From the NCBI GenBank assembly GCA_017654935.2, contig CM065704.1, positions 27,186,824 through 27,250,823 on the forward strand: a DNA stretch of 64,000 bases, given 5' to 3'. Below, one piece after another: positions 1 through 11,700 of this stretch. The stretch comes from Phymorhynchus buccinoides (Eukaryota; Mollusca; Gastropoda; Neogastropoda; Raphitomidae). The notes below the pieces were generated by a model. It was given only the letters and a program-made list of their open reading frames with translations. It did no database searches and was not told where the DNA came from. Every line of letters starts with the position of its first letter. The stretch's first letter is position 1. A program made the translations under genes and the position numbers.

Positions 1-83
1 CCCAGACATACACACACTTGCTAAGAGAGGCTGAGAGAGCTAGAGACAGGAAGCAGAGAGATAAAGAGAAACAGAAACTGAGA

Positions 84-89
84 CACACA

Positions 90-130
<41 letters not shown>

Positions 131-170
131 GTGCATGCGCACGTACACACGCACACACACACACACACAG
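84..170. repeat. CA microsatellite
   Basis: Nearly pure CA dinucleotide tract broken by a short CGTGCATGCGCACG segment. The flanks at 1-83 and 171-300 are GA-rich simple sequence. Apparent ORFs through it are low-complexity artefacts. Confidence 0.95.
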
Positions 171-299
171 CCAATCATGTGTGTGAGAGCATAGACTCAC
201 TTCGTTAACACGAGTGAGCCCAAAACCACTGATGTCTATTGACAGAGAGACTGAGACACAGAGAGAGAGAGAGCGATACACCAAAAAAACATAATTATG

Positions 300-425
300 T
301 CGAGGACGAGTTGGTCGGAAACGAGGATGAGTTGGACGGAAACGAGGCCGATTTGACTCGTAGGGCGAGGCCGAAACGACCCAAAAGAACGGGGCCGAAA
401 TGACACGAGGCCGATCTGACCCTAG
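300..425. repeat. Degenerate GAGGCCGA-type short repeat
   Basis: Variants of ACGAGGCCGAAACGA and ACGAGGATGAGTTGG recur about every 20 bp. It looks like a decayed minisatellite. Nothing coding is recognised between 171 and 544. Confidence 0.5.
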
Positions 426-544
426 AAAAAAGTGAAATTTGTCGTTCATGCTCAATGTCGCAAAATGCCACAAATAGTCGGTCTTATAGTATAGCGAGCT
501 AGGAATTTTAGCCCGACGCTGCCTACCCTTGGGTCTGAAGCTTT

Positions 545-1240
545 TAGTGCTCTGCCAACAGCCTCCTGAAGAAGGCTTTGGCAGAAGGGGCCTGAACAGT
601 TTCTGGAAGCACCTGGGGCGTTCCACTCTGATGGCGCAGGGGAAGATTCCGAAGAAGGAGGAGCTGCGCTGCTAGGTGCGGCAGGGGATCCTGCTGAACT
701 GCTCGCTGTCCTTTTCTTGCTCTTGCAGCTAAGGGCTGCAGATGTTCGCACCTGACCTGGAGCTGCCCTTTGAGGATCTTGTAGAATGTTGTAAGTCTTG
801 TGGCGGCTCTTCGTTTTTGCAGCGTGGGCCACTCCAGTTTGGTGAGCATGGCAGTCACGCTGGACTTTTGATGATAGTCATTCATGACGAAGCATGTTGC
901 TCTACGTTGGACTGCTTCAATGTCGTTGATGTTTCTTTGCGCGGTGGGATCCCACACGCTTGAGGCATATTCAAGATGAGGACGGACAAGTGCTTTGTAG
1001 GCCTGTTCTTTCATGTTCTTCTGATTCGTCTTGAGGGTCCTTCTGATGAAGCCAAGGGTGTTGTTGGCTTTGGCCATAATGTTGTTTATATGGGTGTCCC
1101 ACTTGCCGTCATCCTGCAGTGTGATTCCCAAGTACTTTGTGTCCAGAGGCCACTCTCTGCAATTTGTTCCTCTCTAGAGCTTCTTCTTCGCCTTAGGCAG
1201 CCAACTTCATCACGTTGAAGATTCTGCTGCACTTAAGGGG
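545..1240 (-). mobile_element. LINE reverse-transcriptase C-terminal fragment, copy A
   Basis: On the minus strand this encodes the end of a non-LTR retrotransposon ORF2. The conserved tail motifs are visible: a YLGV-like start (GITLQDDGKW), KANNTLGFIRRTLK, then KALVRPHLEYASSVWDP followed by IEAVQRRAT. The frame is broken near its 3' end by small indels relative to copy B (62107-62760), and the catalytic RT motifs upstream are absent, so it is a dead 5'-truncated fragment. It is embedded in the longer direct repeat 545-3033. The clade (CR1, Rex or jockey-like) cannot be settled by eye. Confidence 0.85.
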
Positions 1241-1969
1241 GTAGTACTAGTACATGATATATAGTAGTAGGAAAAAGAAAGAAAATATGTTCAGCAAAGA
1301 TACTGTAGAAAGTGAACTGATGAAATATTATGGGGGGAAGATAGAGCCCTAGACAGTCAGAGTCAGGGATATTGTAGGTATTTTTAGATACTCTGCTTGC
1401 TGTGCAGATGGATGTTTATGAGATTCAAAATTTAAGGAGGTTAGTCAGAGATTGAAGTTTTTATTTTTATTTTTTTAAGGGGGGGGGGGGTAGGGGAGAG
1501 ACGTGTGATAGAGGGAAAGATGAGTTAAAAGTCATACATGACCGTTAAATGCCCCGGTCTAGTCATAGACACCCGGGCCTTGCATGATGTATGCAGAGTG
1601 TGTCATGCATGACCGTTAAGTCCCCCCCGGATCAGCCAGGGAAACTCCGGCCCCACATGATGCATGCAAAGGAGATGGGGACATGTGTGACAGTAAGGCC
1701 ACACATGTTGCATGCAGAGAAGGACCACAGACCTTTCGCAGTATCTAGGCAAGACAAATCCGGCTACCGTAGCGGCCCCCGGGGTCGAACCCCGTGCGGC
1801 AGGAGCTAACTTTGATCTATAGCACCTAATTGAGGGCCTAACTCCCTAGTTTAATGTGTTGTTGGGACAAGTGGGGGTGGGGGGTTAGAATGGGCAGAGG
1901 CTCGGGGTACAGGCCCGTATCTCACATTCTCCAGGCTATGGGTACGGCGTTCAATCACAGGACGCATAT

Positions 1970-2459
1970 CGTCGCTGTCCGACGCTAACCGTGTATCTAC
2001 AAAATTTGACCCCCCAATTTTTTTAATTTTACTGAAGCTCCTTCCAGTGACCTCACGCAGATCTTCTATAAATATCTTGTGTCTGCGACCAATGAAAATG
2101 ATCAAATTTGTCACATGATACCACGAAATAATTGTGTATGTGGCGGGTTGCTGGTTTTGACACGATAAGCGTGCAACTGGTCACGGTAATCGTGTAACTG
2201 CCGGCAGCTGTCGTATCTCCCAGAGTCCCATTGTGAGAACAATGCACTAACTTTGTGACTAACCGTGTAACTGAATTATCACGAAAATTTTGGGTGTTAA
2301 TGCAACTTTTATTGTGTCACATGTTTACTCATCGGTAAAGAAGAAGGGTCAAGCGTATATCAAATGGGGATTGACTTTGTAGCAGGCGACAATATGTTTT
2401 TTGATGCTCCTGTAAAATCACTGATTGTGTAAATACACGGTTAGCGTCGGACAGCGACG
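1970..2459. mobile_element. 490-bp TIR MITE inserted in copy A
   Basis: Perfect 27-bp terminal inverted repeats: the left begins CGTCGCTGTCCGACGCTAAC at 1970, and the right ends GTTAGCGTCGGACAGCGACG at 2459. ATAT flanks both sides and may be a target duplication or part of the inverted repeat, since it is self-complementary. The other copy of the host repeat (near 63466) lacks the element. No transposase ORF is inside, so it is non-autonomous. Confidence 0.9.
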
Positions 2460-3249
2460 ATATATTATAATAAATTGTGCACAAATGTCTTAAAAAACTA
2501 CTACTCAGTGGCTACGGATACGGCGTTGTTGCAACACTCATAGCATAGCATAGCGTGATAGCCATAGCATAGTATAAATGGCTCTATAGGCTGTTTTGTT
2601 TTAGCCTTTTGCTATCTGAATACGTTTTTGTTTTTTGTTAGGTTAGGCTTCATTCACTGATGACTACTATTATTTACTAAGGCTATATCTGTGTTTTATT
2701 CATTTAACCCCTTTGAACACTGCCAAGCCCATTTCCCGTTCCGGAGCAACTATTTGCCAAGCCGTTTTCGGTTGCTGCTTGCAGAGCCTATAGTCCAGTA
2801 TAGATCGCAAAACTTTCTGAATAAAAGTGCATATTTTTAGAACCTATATTTTTCTGAAAGGGATTAGCATTAGGGCATTTCAGATTTGCCACGAGTGTTT
2901 GTTCTCTATACTACAGATTACTAGACTACTAATTTACCCGCGCTCGTTCTGCCCGAGTTACGCTGACCTTTCTAATTCAACTCTCTACATTCAACTCTGT
3001 GAACTGCAAGGTCGCTAGCACGTGGCAAATGCCCTATTGTATTAACTATCATTTGAGAACACTCACGATCACATGCATTCAAACATACTGCGAAAAGCAT
3101 ACACTGATCAAAACTGACTCTGATGTTATCAAAAAAGTTGAAAAAAATCTCATGCCTAGTATAGAGTAGAAGGCAGGTAGGGAGGGGGTAGATGGGATGA
3201 AGATGAAGGGGAGGATGACGGTGAGGGTCGGTACTTCTGGCCTAGGTTG

Positions 3250-3530
3250 CTCTTCTCCTCTCCTCCCGTGGGGATACCGGGGGGTCTTTTTTATAAATAG
3301 TTCCCCCACCTTCTGTAAGTTATGTACTTCAACTTGTAACTTTCTCTAATCTGTCAGCTCTTTGACTCTGCCTTTTCCCTTTGCTTACTGTCATCTACTA
3401 TCTTTCTGCCTTACCGGTCCATTCTCCTGCCTTCCTAGTTAGGCGCACAGCGGCAGCATGACGCATCTGCGCTCATAATTGACAGGAAACTGTCTGAGCG
3501 ATCGAAGAAGAAGAAGAAGAAGGTTACTCT
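3250..3530. repeat. Dispersed repeat, pair with 27425-27765
   Basis: The CTCCCGTGGGGATACCGGGGGG segment, the CTTTGACTCTGCCTTTTCCC segment and the CATCTACTATCTTTCTG segment occur in the same order at 27425-27590. Both copies are followed by a GAAGAAGAAG tract. Family unknown. Confidence 0.75.
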
Positions 3531-4059
3531 TCCAAGTTCCATCCACTATAATCTTTTTTTTAATTTATAATTAATGACACCAGCACAACTCACTGACTGA
3601 GAGAGGGCGTGAGTGGCTTGTGAAATAAACTTGCCACCACATTCTTTTCACTGTTACAGTGTTAGTGTTAGTGACAGATACCGTGATAGCCTTTGCCTTT
3701 GGTAACGCGCGCCCCCCCCCCCCCCTCTGTTTCACTATGTAAAGTTCTACAGTTGATGCACACCTTTGTTGTGAACCTAATTATCTATCCTCCAGCGCCA
3801 ATCTCATCACGGCATCTGCTGTCATAGAACATTGAACAAAGGCTCATTCTAGGCCTACTCTACTACAGCTAAGAGTCGGTGTTGGAGGAACTGAAGTTTC
3901 GTCTGTTTCAACCAAAGGCCAACTGTCTCTCTATTTCCTCTCTTTCTTCTCCCCGCGCTCACCAGTCTTGAACATTCAGACCATTAATATTGCACAGGAT
4001 GCGTGCTATGTGAATTTGTGTCATCCATCCCACCGGCACACGCGGCCTACTCGTACCGA
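3531..4059. other. Intergenic, no gene recognised
   Basis: Mixed-composition DNA with a C-homopolymer near 3712-3725. No coding signal or named repeat was recognised. Confidence 0.5.
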
Positions 4060-4312
4060 ATAGTGGCATGGACTTTAAGATCTTGTTCACACACGTGGCC
4101 TTTTTTTAAGAAAAGTCTCACCCAAAGGACTTTTTCCCTAACTGACGTCAGGTACCCATTTACACCTGGCTGAAGTGAGGGGAATAGGAGTAAAGTGCCT
4201 TTCCCAAGGACACACCACTGTGAACCGAGCTGGGTTCGAACCTACGCACTCGCAAACCTGACGGATTACGAGCTAGCGACTCGGACTTACCAACTGAGCT
4301 ACATCGGCTCTT
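4060..4312 (-). mobile_element. tRNA-derived SINE
   Basis: Read on the minus strand it starts with a tRNA-like head. An RNA polymerase III A box (TAGCTCAGTTGG) lies at 4290-4301 and a B box (GGTTCGAACCC) at 4232-4242. The spacing between them is tRNA-like. The body that follows contains the GGCACTTTACTCC and ATGGGTACCTGACGTCAG segments common to dispersed SINE bodies of marine invertebrates. The extent of the 3' end is approximate. It is not a functional tRNA because the cloverleaf is not maintained. Confidence 0.8.
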
Positions 4313-4577
4313 GCTCTCTCTTTACTGTTAGTTGCAAACACAGCACAAGCAAGTGAAGCAACTATTGCCAGTCACCGATATTTGATACGATAGGGTTGTC
4401 ATCTGCCCAAACAAAAATTATTCCCCTCCTGTGGGGGTTTTCCTCTTCCATTGAGCCCAATAAGCCTTGTTATTGTAAGCCGAGTTCAAGTACTTCGCGT
4501 TGAAAACTTTAATGGCGTCTCTTGCCAAGTGGAACCTGATCCCTTCTGTGGCAGTGTGAGCTATCAAAAGCCAGATC

Positions 4578-4580
<3 letters not shown>

Positions 4581-4628
<48 letters not shown>
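4581..4628. repeat. 48-nt poly-C tract
   Basis: Uninterrupted C homopolymer followed by CTTCC simple sequence. The length is unreliable in any assembly. The region 4313-4951 contains no recognised gene. Confidence 0.9.
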
Positions 4629-4631
<3 letters not shown>

Positions 4632-4951
4632 TTCCTTCCTTCCTCATCTACTTACCTCCCCCCCCCTCCACCCTCATCCATGACTCCCTCTCTACCCATC
4701 ATACTAAGCCAAGACTTTAAACCAGAAGCCTAACCTAAGCGCAGAAACCTTTTTCCAAGTTAATCTTCAGTATGATGAAGGTGGAAGATCAAACGAAGAA
4801 GAAGAAGACTACTCCCTGAGAGAGATAGCGTACTTCTAGACCAGACTGACCAATTTCAAACCGCCCTAAAGCGTTTGTAGACAATCTGCTATATGGGCGT
4901 TTTGTTTTTGTGTTTTTTCAGTGGACAGAGTTTTTTTAGCTGAAAAGTAAT

Positions 4952-5189
4952 TTAACCCCTTGACTGCCATGTAGCGTATCATGTATCACATACTGACTTG
5001 ATCAGTTGATGACGTCATCAGATGAAGAGAATAAGTTAATAACTCTGATATGCTGGTTTTTGCTCTAACACAGTCAAGAGAGTTATATCCCCAGACCATT
5101 TTGCCAGATTGGCTCTATCAGTTGTCTTTTTCATGTCATGATTTGTACAATGATTTTTTCTTTAATTTTCTCTGGCAGTCAAGGGTTAA
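4952..5189. mobile_element. TTAA-flanked MITE upstream of CNOT9
   Basis: 238-bp element bounded by TTAACCCCTTGACTGCCA and TGGCAGTCAAGGGTTAA, with the TTAA target duplicated at both ends. TTAA targets are typical of piggyBac and Kolobok superfamilies. No transposase is encoded. It ends 146 bp before the first recognised CNOT9 codon and carries a TGACGTCA palindrome. Confidence 0.85.
5008..5019. promoter_or_regulatory. CRE/ATF-like palindrome in MITE
   Basis: GATGACGTCATC is a 12-bp palindrome containing the consensus CRE TGACGTCA (5010-5017). It lies about 320 bp upstream of the CNOT9 start codon, inside the MITE 4952-5189. Whether it is in a promoter is unknown because the transcription start was not located. 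Confidence 0.35.
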
Positions 5190-5335
5190 TTTCAGTGGAC
5201 ATTTGCTGTTTTGTGTTTATCTTACATCTGGACTATTGAAAAACCACAATATCACAAGTTACATAAAGTCGTACTAGTAACATTTGTGGGTTTTCTGAAA
5301 CACCATAAAACTGAACAGAACTTATGTAGTTTGCC

Positions 5336-5484
5336 ATGTTACAGCAGCAGCGAATGATGAACCAGGGTCAGATTCCCCCTGGGCCAACGATCCCCAACCC
5401 TTCAGTGGACAGAGAGAGGATCTACAACTGGATCAATGAGCTGACCAGTCCAGAAACTAGGGAAAATGCATTGCTGGAACTGAG
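5336..5484 (+). CDS. CNOT9: CNOT9 exon 1 (codons 1-49 plus 2 nt)
   Basis: Encodes a Q/M/N/P-rich leader, then the conserved [20 protein letters not shown] helix of CNOT9. The ATG at 5336 follows an in-frame TAG at 5327-5329, so it is the first possible start if the exon is contiguous with its 5' UTR. Caution: GTTACAG at 5339-5345 also resembles a splice acceptor, so an upstream exon could supply the true start. The exon ends CTGAG before a weak donor GTGCGC; the split serine codon (AG/T) is completed by exon 2. Confidence 0.88.
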
Positions 5485-5711
5485 GTGCGCGCACATGCTG
5501 GTCGAGTTTGTACTTGTGGGCTTAGGCTTGCATGTACAATCATACACATAGCCATAAACATATACATGCACACACAGTGGCACTTTCACGCACGCACGCA
5601 TGCACACACACACATACACGCACTGGCACATATACTTATGAATACACACATATCACACAGCCTCACATACTCCACATACTGAGAGTTAGACTCTCTCTCT
5701 CTCTCTCTGAG

Positions 5712-5747
<36 letters not shown>

Positions 5748-5748
5748 C

Positions 5749-5796
<48 letters not shown>

Positions 5797-8700
5797 GTAC
5801 ACACTCACAAACACGCACGCACACACACACAAAACAGGCAGACACATACTCTCGCTGTTCCATAATCTCATTACCACTAAAGTTACCAATTACGATGCCA
5901 ATTTATCTGTTTAATTCAAATGTACTGTATGATACTCACTGACAGTAAAAAGCGGGAAGTGGTGCCAGACCTGGCTCCATTGTTGTGGCATTCTTTCGGA
6001 ACGATTGCAGCCCTGATGCAGGAGATAGTCAACATTTACCCCGCCATCAACCCACCTGTGCTCACAGTAAGCAGCCTTAATTTAACTCATTCAAGTCGTT
6101 TCGGCCATATATGTCCGCAATTAATAGATAGCTGTCAATTTGATGTGTTTGCTTCAAGAGAAGCAAATCTGTGTGCACCTTGGTCTCTTCTAAACTAATG
6201 AGCCGAAAAATACGGTAGTTTGATGGTGATTTATGAATTATATTGGAATGGTGGTGGTGGTAGCGATGATGATGGTGAAGACAATGGTAAGGAGGAGGGA
6301 AAGGGGACAAAGAAGGAAAATGATGACATCGACAATGTTATGAAACCTACACTTGACAGGCAGAGAGTTGTTTTGGTTTTCAAACTTGACTTCATTATTT
6401 TGATCCAGTTTGTGGTTAATATCGGGTGTGACTACTGCTAAGGATCGAAGCATTATTTTTTTTATAGATTCAATTGAATAGTGATATGATATATGGTTTT
6501 GCAGCAAACAAACAACTACACGACAAGTGTAAAGTGACGTTATTTTATTCACAAGAGACAAATTATTGTAAATAAAATAACGTCACTTTCCACTTGTTTG
6601 TTTGTTGTAAGTTCACTTCCGGTGACGTTGCAGTCTTTTTTCAGTTTTTTTCTATGGTTTTATTTATTTAGTGGTAGAATTTTTTTTCTTCTCAGACCTA
6701 ACAAAGCAGTGGTGTAGCTGTCGCACGTGTATTGGAAGCTGGAAAGGACACCCCAAAGCACAGACAACTGGGATAGGGTAAAACAAAGCAGAATATATAT
6801 AATATATATTCAGAGAAGACATTTATCCGCCAAACAGCAGTGGTGTAGCTGTCGCACGTGTATTGGAAGCTGGAAAGGACACCCCAAAGCACAGACAACT
6901 GGGATAGGGTAAAACAAAGCAGAGTATATATAATATATATTCAGAGAAGAGATTTATCCGCCAAACAGCAGTGGTGTAGCTGTCGCACGTGTATTGGAAG
7001 CTGGAAAGGACACCCCAAAGCACAGACAACTGGGATAGGGTAAAACAAAGCAGAATATATATAATATATATTCAGAGAAGAGATTTATCCGCCAAACAGC
7101 AGTGGTGTAGCTGTCGCACGTGTATTGGAAGCTGGAAAGGACACCCCAAAGCACAGACAACTGGGATAGGGTAAAACAAAGCAGAATATATATAATATAT
7201 ATTCAGAGAAGAGATTTATCCGCCAAACGGTGGATTTCCACCTTTTGGATGGCCCCAGGGGTCATTTTTGAGATCAGTGTAAATCCGTTTAGAAATTGGG
7301 GGGGTAGGGTTAGTTTTTTTGATGATCGACTGGACGAACGATCGATGTTTCGTTCTCGATCAGTCTGTTCTCAAATGGACGTTTCGGGTTTCTCATGGGG
7401 CCAACCAAGACTGCTCTCTTTGTTACCACTCTATGGTTAACTGAGACCATAAAAGCGGAAGATGATGTTTGAGAAAGAAGGATCAGTTTGATAATTTTTT
7501 CAAGGAAGCGCCATCTTTTTAAGTTTCACGAGGTCGGTTTCACGAACGAAAATCACAATGTTTCGTCAGCTGAAAGAAAGTGAAAAAGTGTTAGCGAAGA
7601 AAATCGACTCTTCAGTGAAAAATAAATGGAGTTGGAAGTGGATGGAGGTTGAAGTTAGCGCTAAAGTGATAATACCCAGTTCCAAAGGCCCTGTTCCCCG
7701 GAATGTAACTATCACACTGAAAGACTGCATGAAGAAAGTTGACCAGCCGGGCTAGGTAAGAAATATAAAAAAAATTTATATGTCAAGGCAACTTATATTT
7801 TGATACTTTACTGTCCTGAGTGATGATTTGTTTTTGATGAAAAGCAAAAATTCTTCAGCTTCAGGGGGCTTCGCTGAACCCCCGCCGTATTTTTGCACCT
7901 TTTGGACTTTTTCAGACTCTCATCTCTGTATATTATATTTATCATTTTCAAACCCAACGAGTAGTTAACCCCTTCAGTGCCGACTATTAGTTGCGCATGC
8001 GTCGCTGGTTTGCCGATCGATTTTTGAGCGCGGCAAAATCGCTACGTATCCAGGGCTGCCTACCCGTACGCTTTTTGCGTGTTTTGTACACGATTTTGAG
8101 CCAGAGTACGCCAGTACGCCAATTTAAAAATTTGTACGCCAAAAAAAAAAATCCAAAGTAAAGCATGCAAAGACGGCCGATAACCGTGAAAGCGTCATCA
8201 TTCTGATCCCAGTTTTATAGTCAGCACTTCCGATTTACAGTCCGCCATTTTCTTTTAGGCCTAGTGGCGCGCAGCACTCATTTCATCATTTCGAAGCGTT
8301 CTATCAGCCCGAGTTCCATAGACCCGTTGAACAAGAAACCCAAAGTGAAACCTAGAAGTCAGACTTTCCTAGCAAAATACAAAGACACTCCATGTATTCG
8401 ACCATCTTTACTTGGAAACACATTTGCATTTTGTTCCTACTGCAAGAAAGACTTCAGTATTTCGCACTCAGGTGCGCACGACATTGCAAAACATTGTTTA
8501 AAAAACCATCACAAACTGTCCGCGGCTCAGGCAAAACAAGATGCTACGAGTAGCAAAATCACCGAGTTCATGCCCTCCAAAACTGTGACCATCGAGGAGG
8601 AGGGGATAATCAGAGCAGAAGCAATTTGTCAGAGTACACAATTTTGAGAAATAGTACACTTTTTTTTAGTGGAGTACACCAGTAAGAAATTGGGGGTAGG

Positions 8701-11700
8701 CAGGTCTGCGTATCGCTGACGTATATATTGCTCCCCCCTACCTGCGTGCGCATCTCGACCCTTCCAACGGAAGTGTAGCCATCTTAGTCCTTATTTGTGT
8801 GTAAACAAAGTGAAAATGTTATCTAAATGTGTAAAGAAAACATCCAGATGTTATAAATACAGTTTAAATAAATTTCGAATTGGAACAGCCAAATATGCAG
8901 CATCGATCTGGCATTTTTCAAAAAAAGTTAATGACTAAGATGGCGGTCTCCCATAATATGGCGCTCCTTGTGGCCGGATATGACGACACGTGGGTACCAG
9001 CCATATGCCTAGATACATCAGCAGCAAGTACTCAGCATTATCAGGGCTCCCAGGGACCCCCATTTGGGGGTCTATGAAGTACTAACATTCTAAAGGACCC
9101 TTTAAAAGAATGTGCAGGGGGTCCCAGGGATGCGCTAGAAAAATTCTTTTTAGCATTTGCAATGCCACTGGAACCCTCTATCCCGCCTCTAGGACCCTCT
9201 ATACTGTAGTGTAAGTGAAGGAGTCCCTTGGACCCCGTGTTTTGTGGGACGATTGGGAGCCCTGATTATAGAGGATGTGTATCGTTGTAAGCACTGAAGT
9301 TAGAGGTTAATAACATTGACATTCAGTTAGAATTTATATTTTAAAGATATAAATGATATAAAAATACTGCTGCCTGTGTAGAAATGATGAAGAGTTAACA
9401 TATATTTTGGGTTTACTTTATATAGCTATTTTTGGTGTAGTCACGTTTTAGATTAATGATTTTTAACCCTTTCATCGCCACTTTCGCCTCTTGGCACCGC
9501 AATGATTTAACTCCCATGTCACTAGAAAAGCATCAAATGAGGGTCTGATAGTGATATCCAGTGACCTTGTGTTCTTAATTTTGGGAGGTAAGGATAGGCC
9601 CTATTTTAGGCATGTCACAGAGGAATCCCCAGTATTCCAGACGAAATCTTTTCTCTACCTGGGTAAGTTTAATGGTAAATTTTGGCTGAGTAATGGCTAG
9701 CGTATATTTTTTTGTTTGGTTGCAGGCTTCTCAGTCGAATCGAGTATGCAACGCGCTGGCTTTGCTGCAGTGTGTGGCCTCCCATCCAGAGACCCGTTCA
9801 GCCTTCCTACAAGGCAATAAGTATTTATTCCATTTTCTGTTGTACTTTGCTTGCCCTTGAGAGAATGTTTTTAACAAGTAAACCATCAAAAAGGCGTAAG
9901 TGGGTGGAGGTGGATAGAAAGGCTTCTAACATGCCTATGGTGCCGAAATTGCTATCAGGGCTCCCAGGGACCCCCATTTGGGGGTCTATGAAGCACTAAC
10001 ATTCTAAAGGACCCTCTAAAAGAATGTGCAGGGGTCCCAGGGATGCACTAGAAAAATTCTTTTGAGCATTCGCTATGCCACTGGGACCCTCTATCCCGCC
10101 TCTAGGACCATCTATGCTGTAAGTGAAGGAGTCCCTGGGACCCCTTATTTTGCGGGACGATTGGGAGCCCTGGCTATGCTATGCTAGAGAGAGTAGAAAA
10201 CATTTATGCAGTAAAATGTAATGCCAGGCAGTTATATGATGATTGCTTGCGGCAGTGCAAAGTTGACAAAAGAAATTGATTCCTTTTAATGATCACTATT
10301 GCTGCATCATCTTTGTTTGTTATGATTCGAAGCAATGTGATTTATGCATCCTTGATTGAAGCAGCATACAAAAGTGATAATTATTCACAGAAGATTATCA
10401 TGTTTTTCAGACTATAAGGCGCACCCCCCCAAAATTTTACACAAATTCAGATTTTGTCATTATGTTTTCTTACTATTTTAGTACAGACAAACCCCTATTT
10501 TACGACCCTCTGTTAAGCGACCACCTCTCATTTGAGACCGGATTTGTTGGCACGGATGCATTTTACTATGTAAACAACCTCTCTTAAACGACTTCCTCTA
10601 AAACGCGACTTACGACCGCCATTTTGTTGGTTTTTACGACCGTTGTTGTCGTCTGCATAGACTTCGAGCAAAGGGAAACAACCACGGTCAAGGGCCTGAA
10701 AGCGGAGTCGCTTCCCTTGTTGTAGAAAAGATGGCGAAAAGCGTAGGAAAAGCATGAAAACCACTGACTTCGAAAAAGAAAACCACTGACTTTGGACGAG
10801 AGTGGAGGTGATTAAACAGAAGTCGGCGAAGTGAAACTGTAATACATCGATTGCACAATCCTATGGAGTTGGAAAGACCCAAATCCAGTTTTAATATGTC
10901 ATTGTATGTGTGCATGAAGAAGAGAGTATGAACTGTGCTGAACTTTTTCTTTCTACGGCTGCCAGTGAAAACCTCCGTCATACGACCCCTCCAATTTACG
11001 ACCGATTTTTCCGGACATTTTGGAAGTCTTAAAATAGAGGTTTCGTCTGTAGTCACATTATAAGTTGCAGGAGTCTCAATCTGGGAACAACAAAGTATTA
11101 TAAGAATGAAATAGTGAGGCCAAGAGAGGAGGTAACGAAATTGAACAAAGGGGAAAAAAACTTTCTAATTAACTCCCCTCCACCACAGTTGATTACGATA
11201 CCTATCATCTAGCAATGCGTGGATGAGAGCCAAAGTGAGAGACAAATAAAGCATCATTCTCAATAATAAAGAATGTGCCAACTTCGCCTTTATGACCCTT
11301 CACCCACACAGTACACATCAACAATGGTGGAGAAGACGACATGCAAGCAAATCAACATCTTTGTTCAAAAAATCAAATTATTGCCTTATAAATATAAAAA
11401 CATTTTTAAATATGGTAGTAGAGATTGAAAGGATAATGAAAACTGCAGGAGAAAAGGGATAGAAATATAGGGATGGGACACTGACAACAAGAAACATGTA
11501 GGTATGCAAATCATCATTCAGTTGATCAAAGTAAATTATAACTGGTAGGTAAACATTTCACCCAATGGCATAAATCTTCCACTAGTTCCAGCCTGAATTA
11601 TAAGTATCGAGATGAACACAACGCACTACATGCAAAGTTCAAACAATATCGGTCACTTAGCCCTTTCACCGCCAGTGTCGCATTTTTGCACCACAATGGT

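Larger units (their letters stand above)
545..3033. repeat. Long direct repeat, copy A
   Basis: This segment recurs in the same orientation at 62107-64000, with many substitutions and small indels. The shared part includes the LINE tail, a stretch with a tRNA-like B-box on the minus strand (around 1776-1790, GGTTCGACCCC), the CATAGCATAGC block near 2540, and a TTAACCCCTTTGAACACTGCC segment near 2706. Copy A differs from copy B by a 490-bp TIR element at 1970-2459. No host gene is seen in it. Confidence 0.9.

Noticed and set aside
21..626. Long minus-strand ORF over the left edge
   Set aside because: It runs through CA and GA microsatellites; composition is low-complexity and no domain is present.
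1755..1800. tRNA from the GGTTCGACCCC motif
   Set aside because: Only a B-box-like palindrome is seen; no A box or cloverleaf, and it is part of the dispersed repeat.
4232..4301. Genuine tRNA gene on the minus strand
   Set aside because: A and B boxes are present but the acceptor stem and cloverleaf pairing are lost and a SINE body follows.
6698..7174. Seven similar 61-68-codon ORFs
   Set aside because: Same peptide repeated because of the 131-bp tandem array; no coding signal.
9821..9822. Alternative GT donor for CNOT9 exon 3
   Set aside because: It would add GCAATAA and put exon 4 out of frame, destroying the conserved HIPLFLY block.
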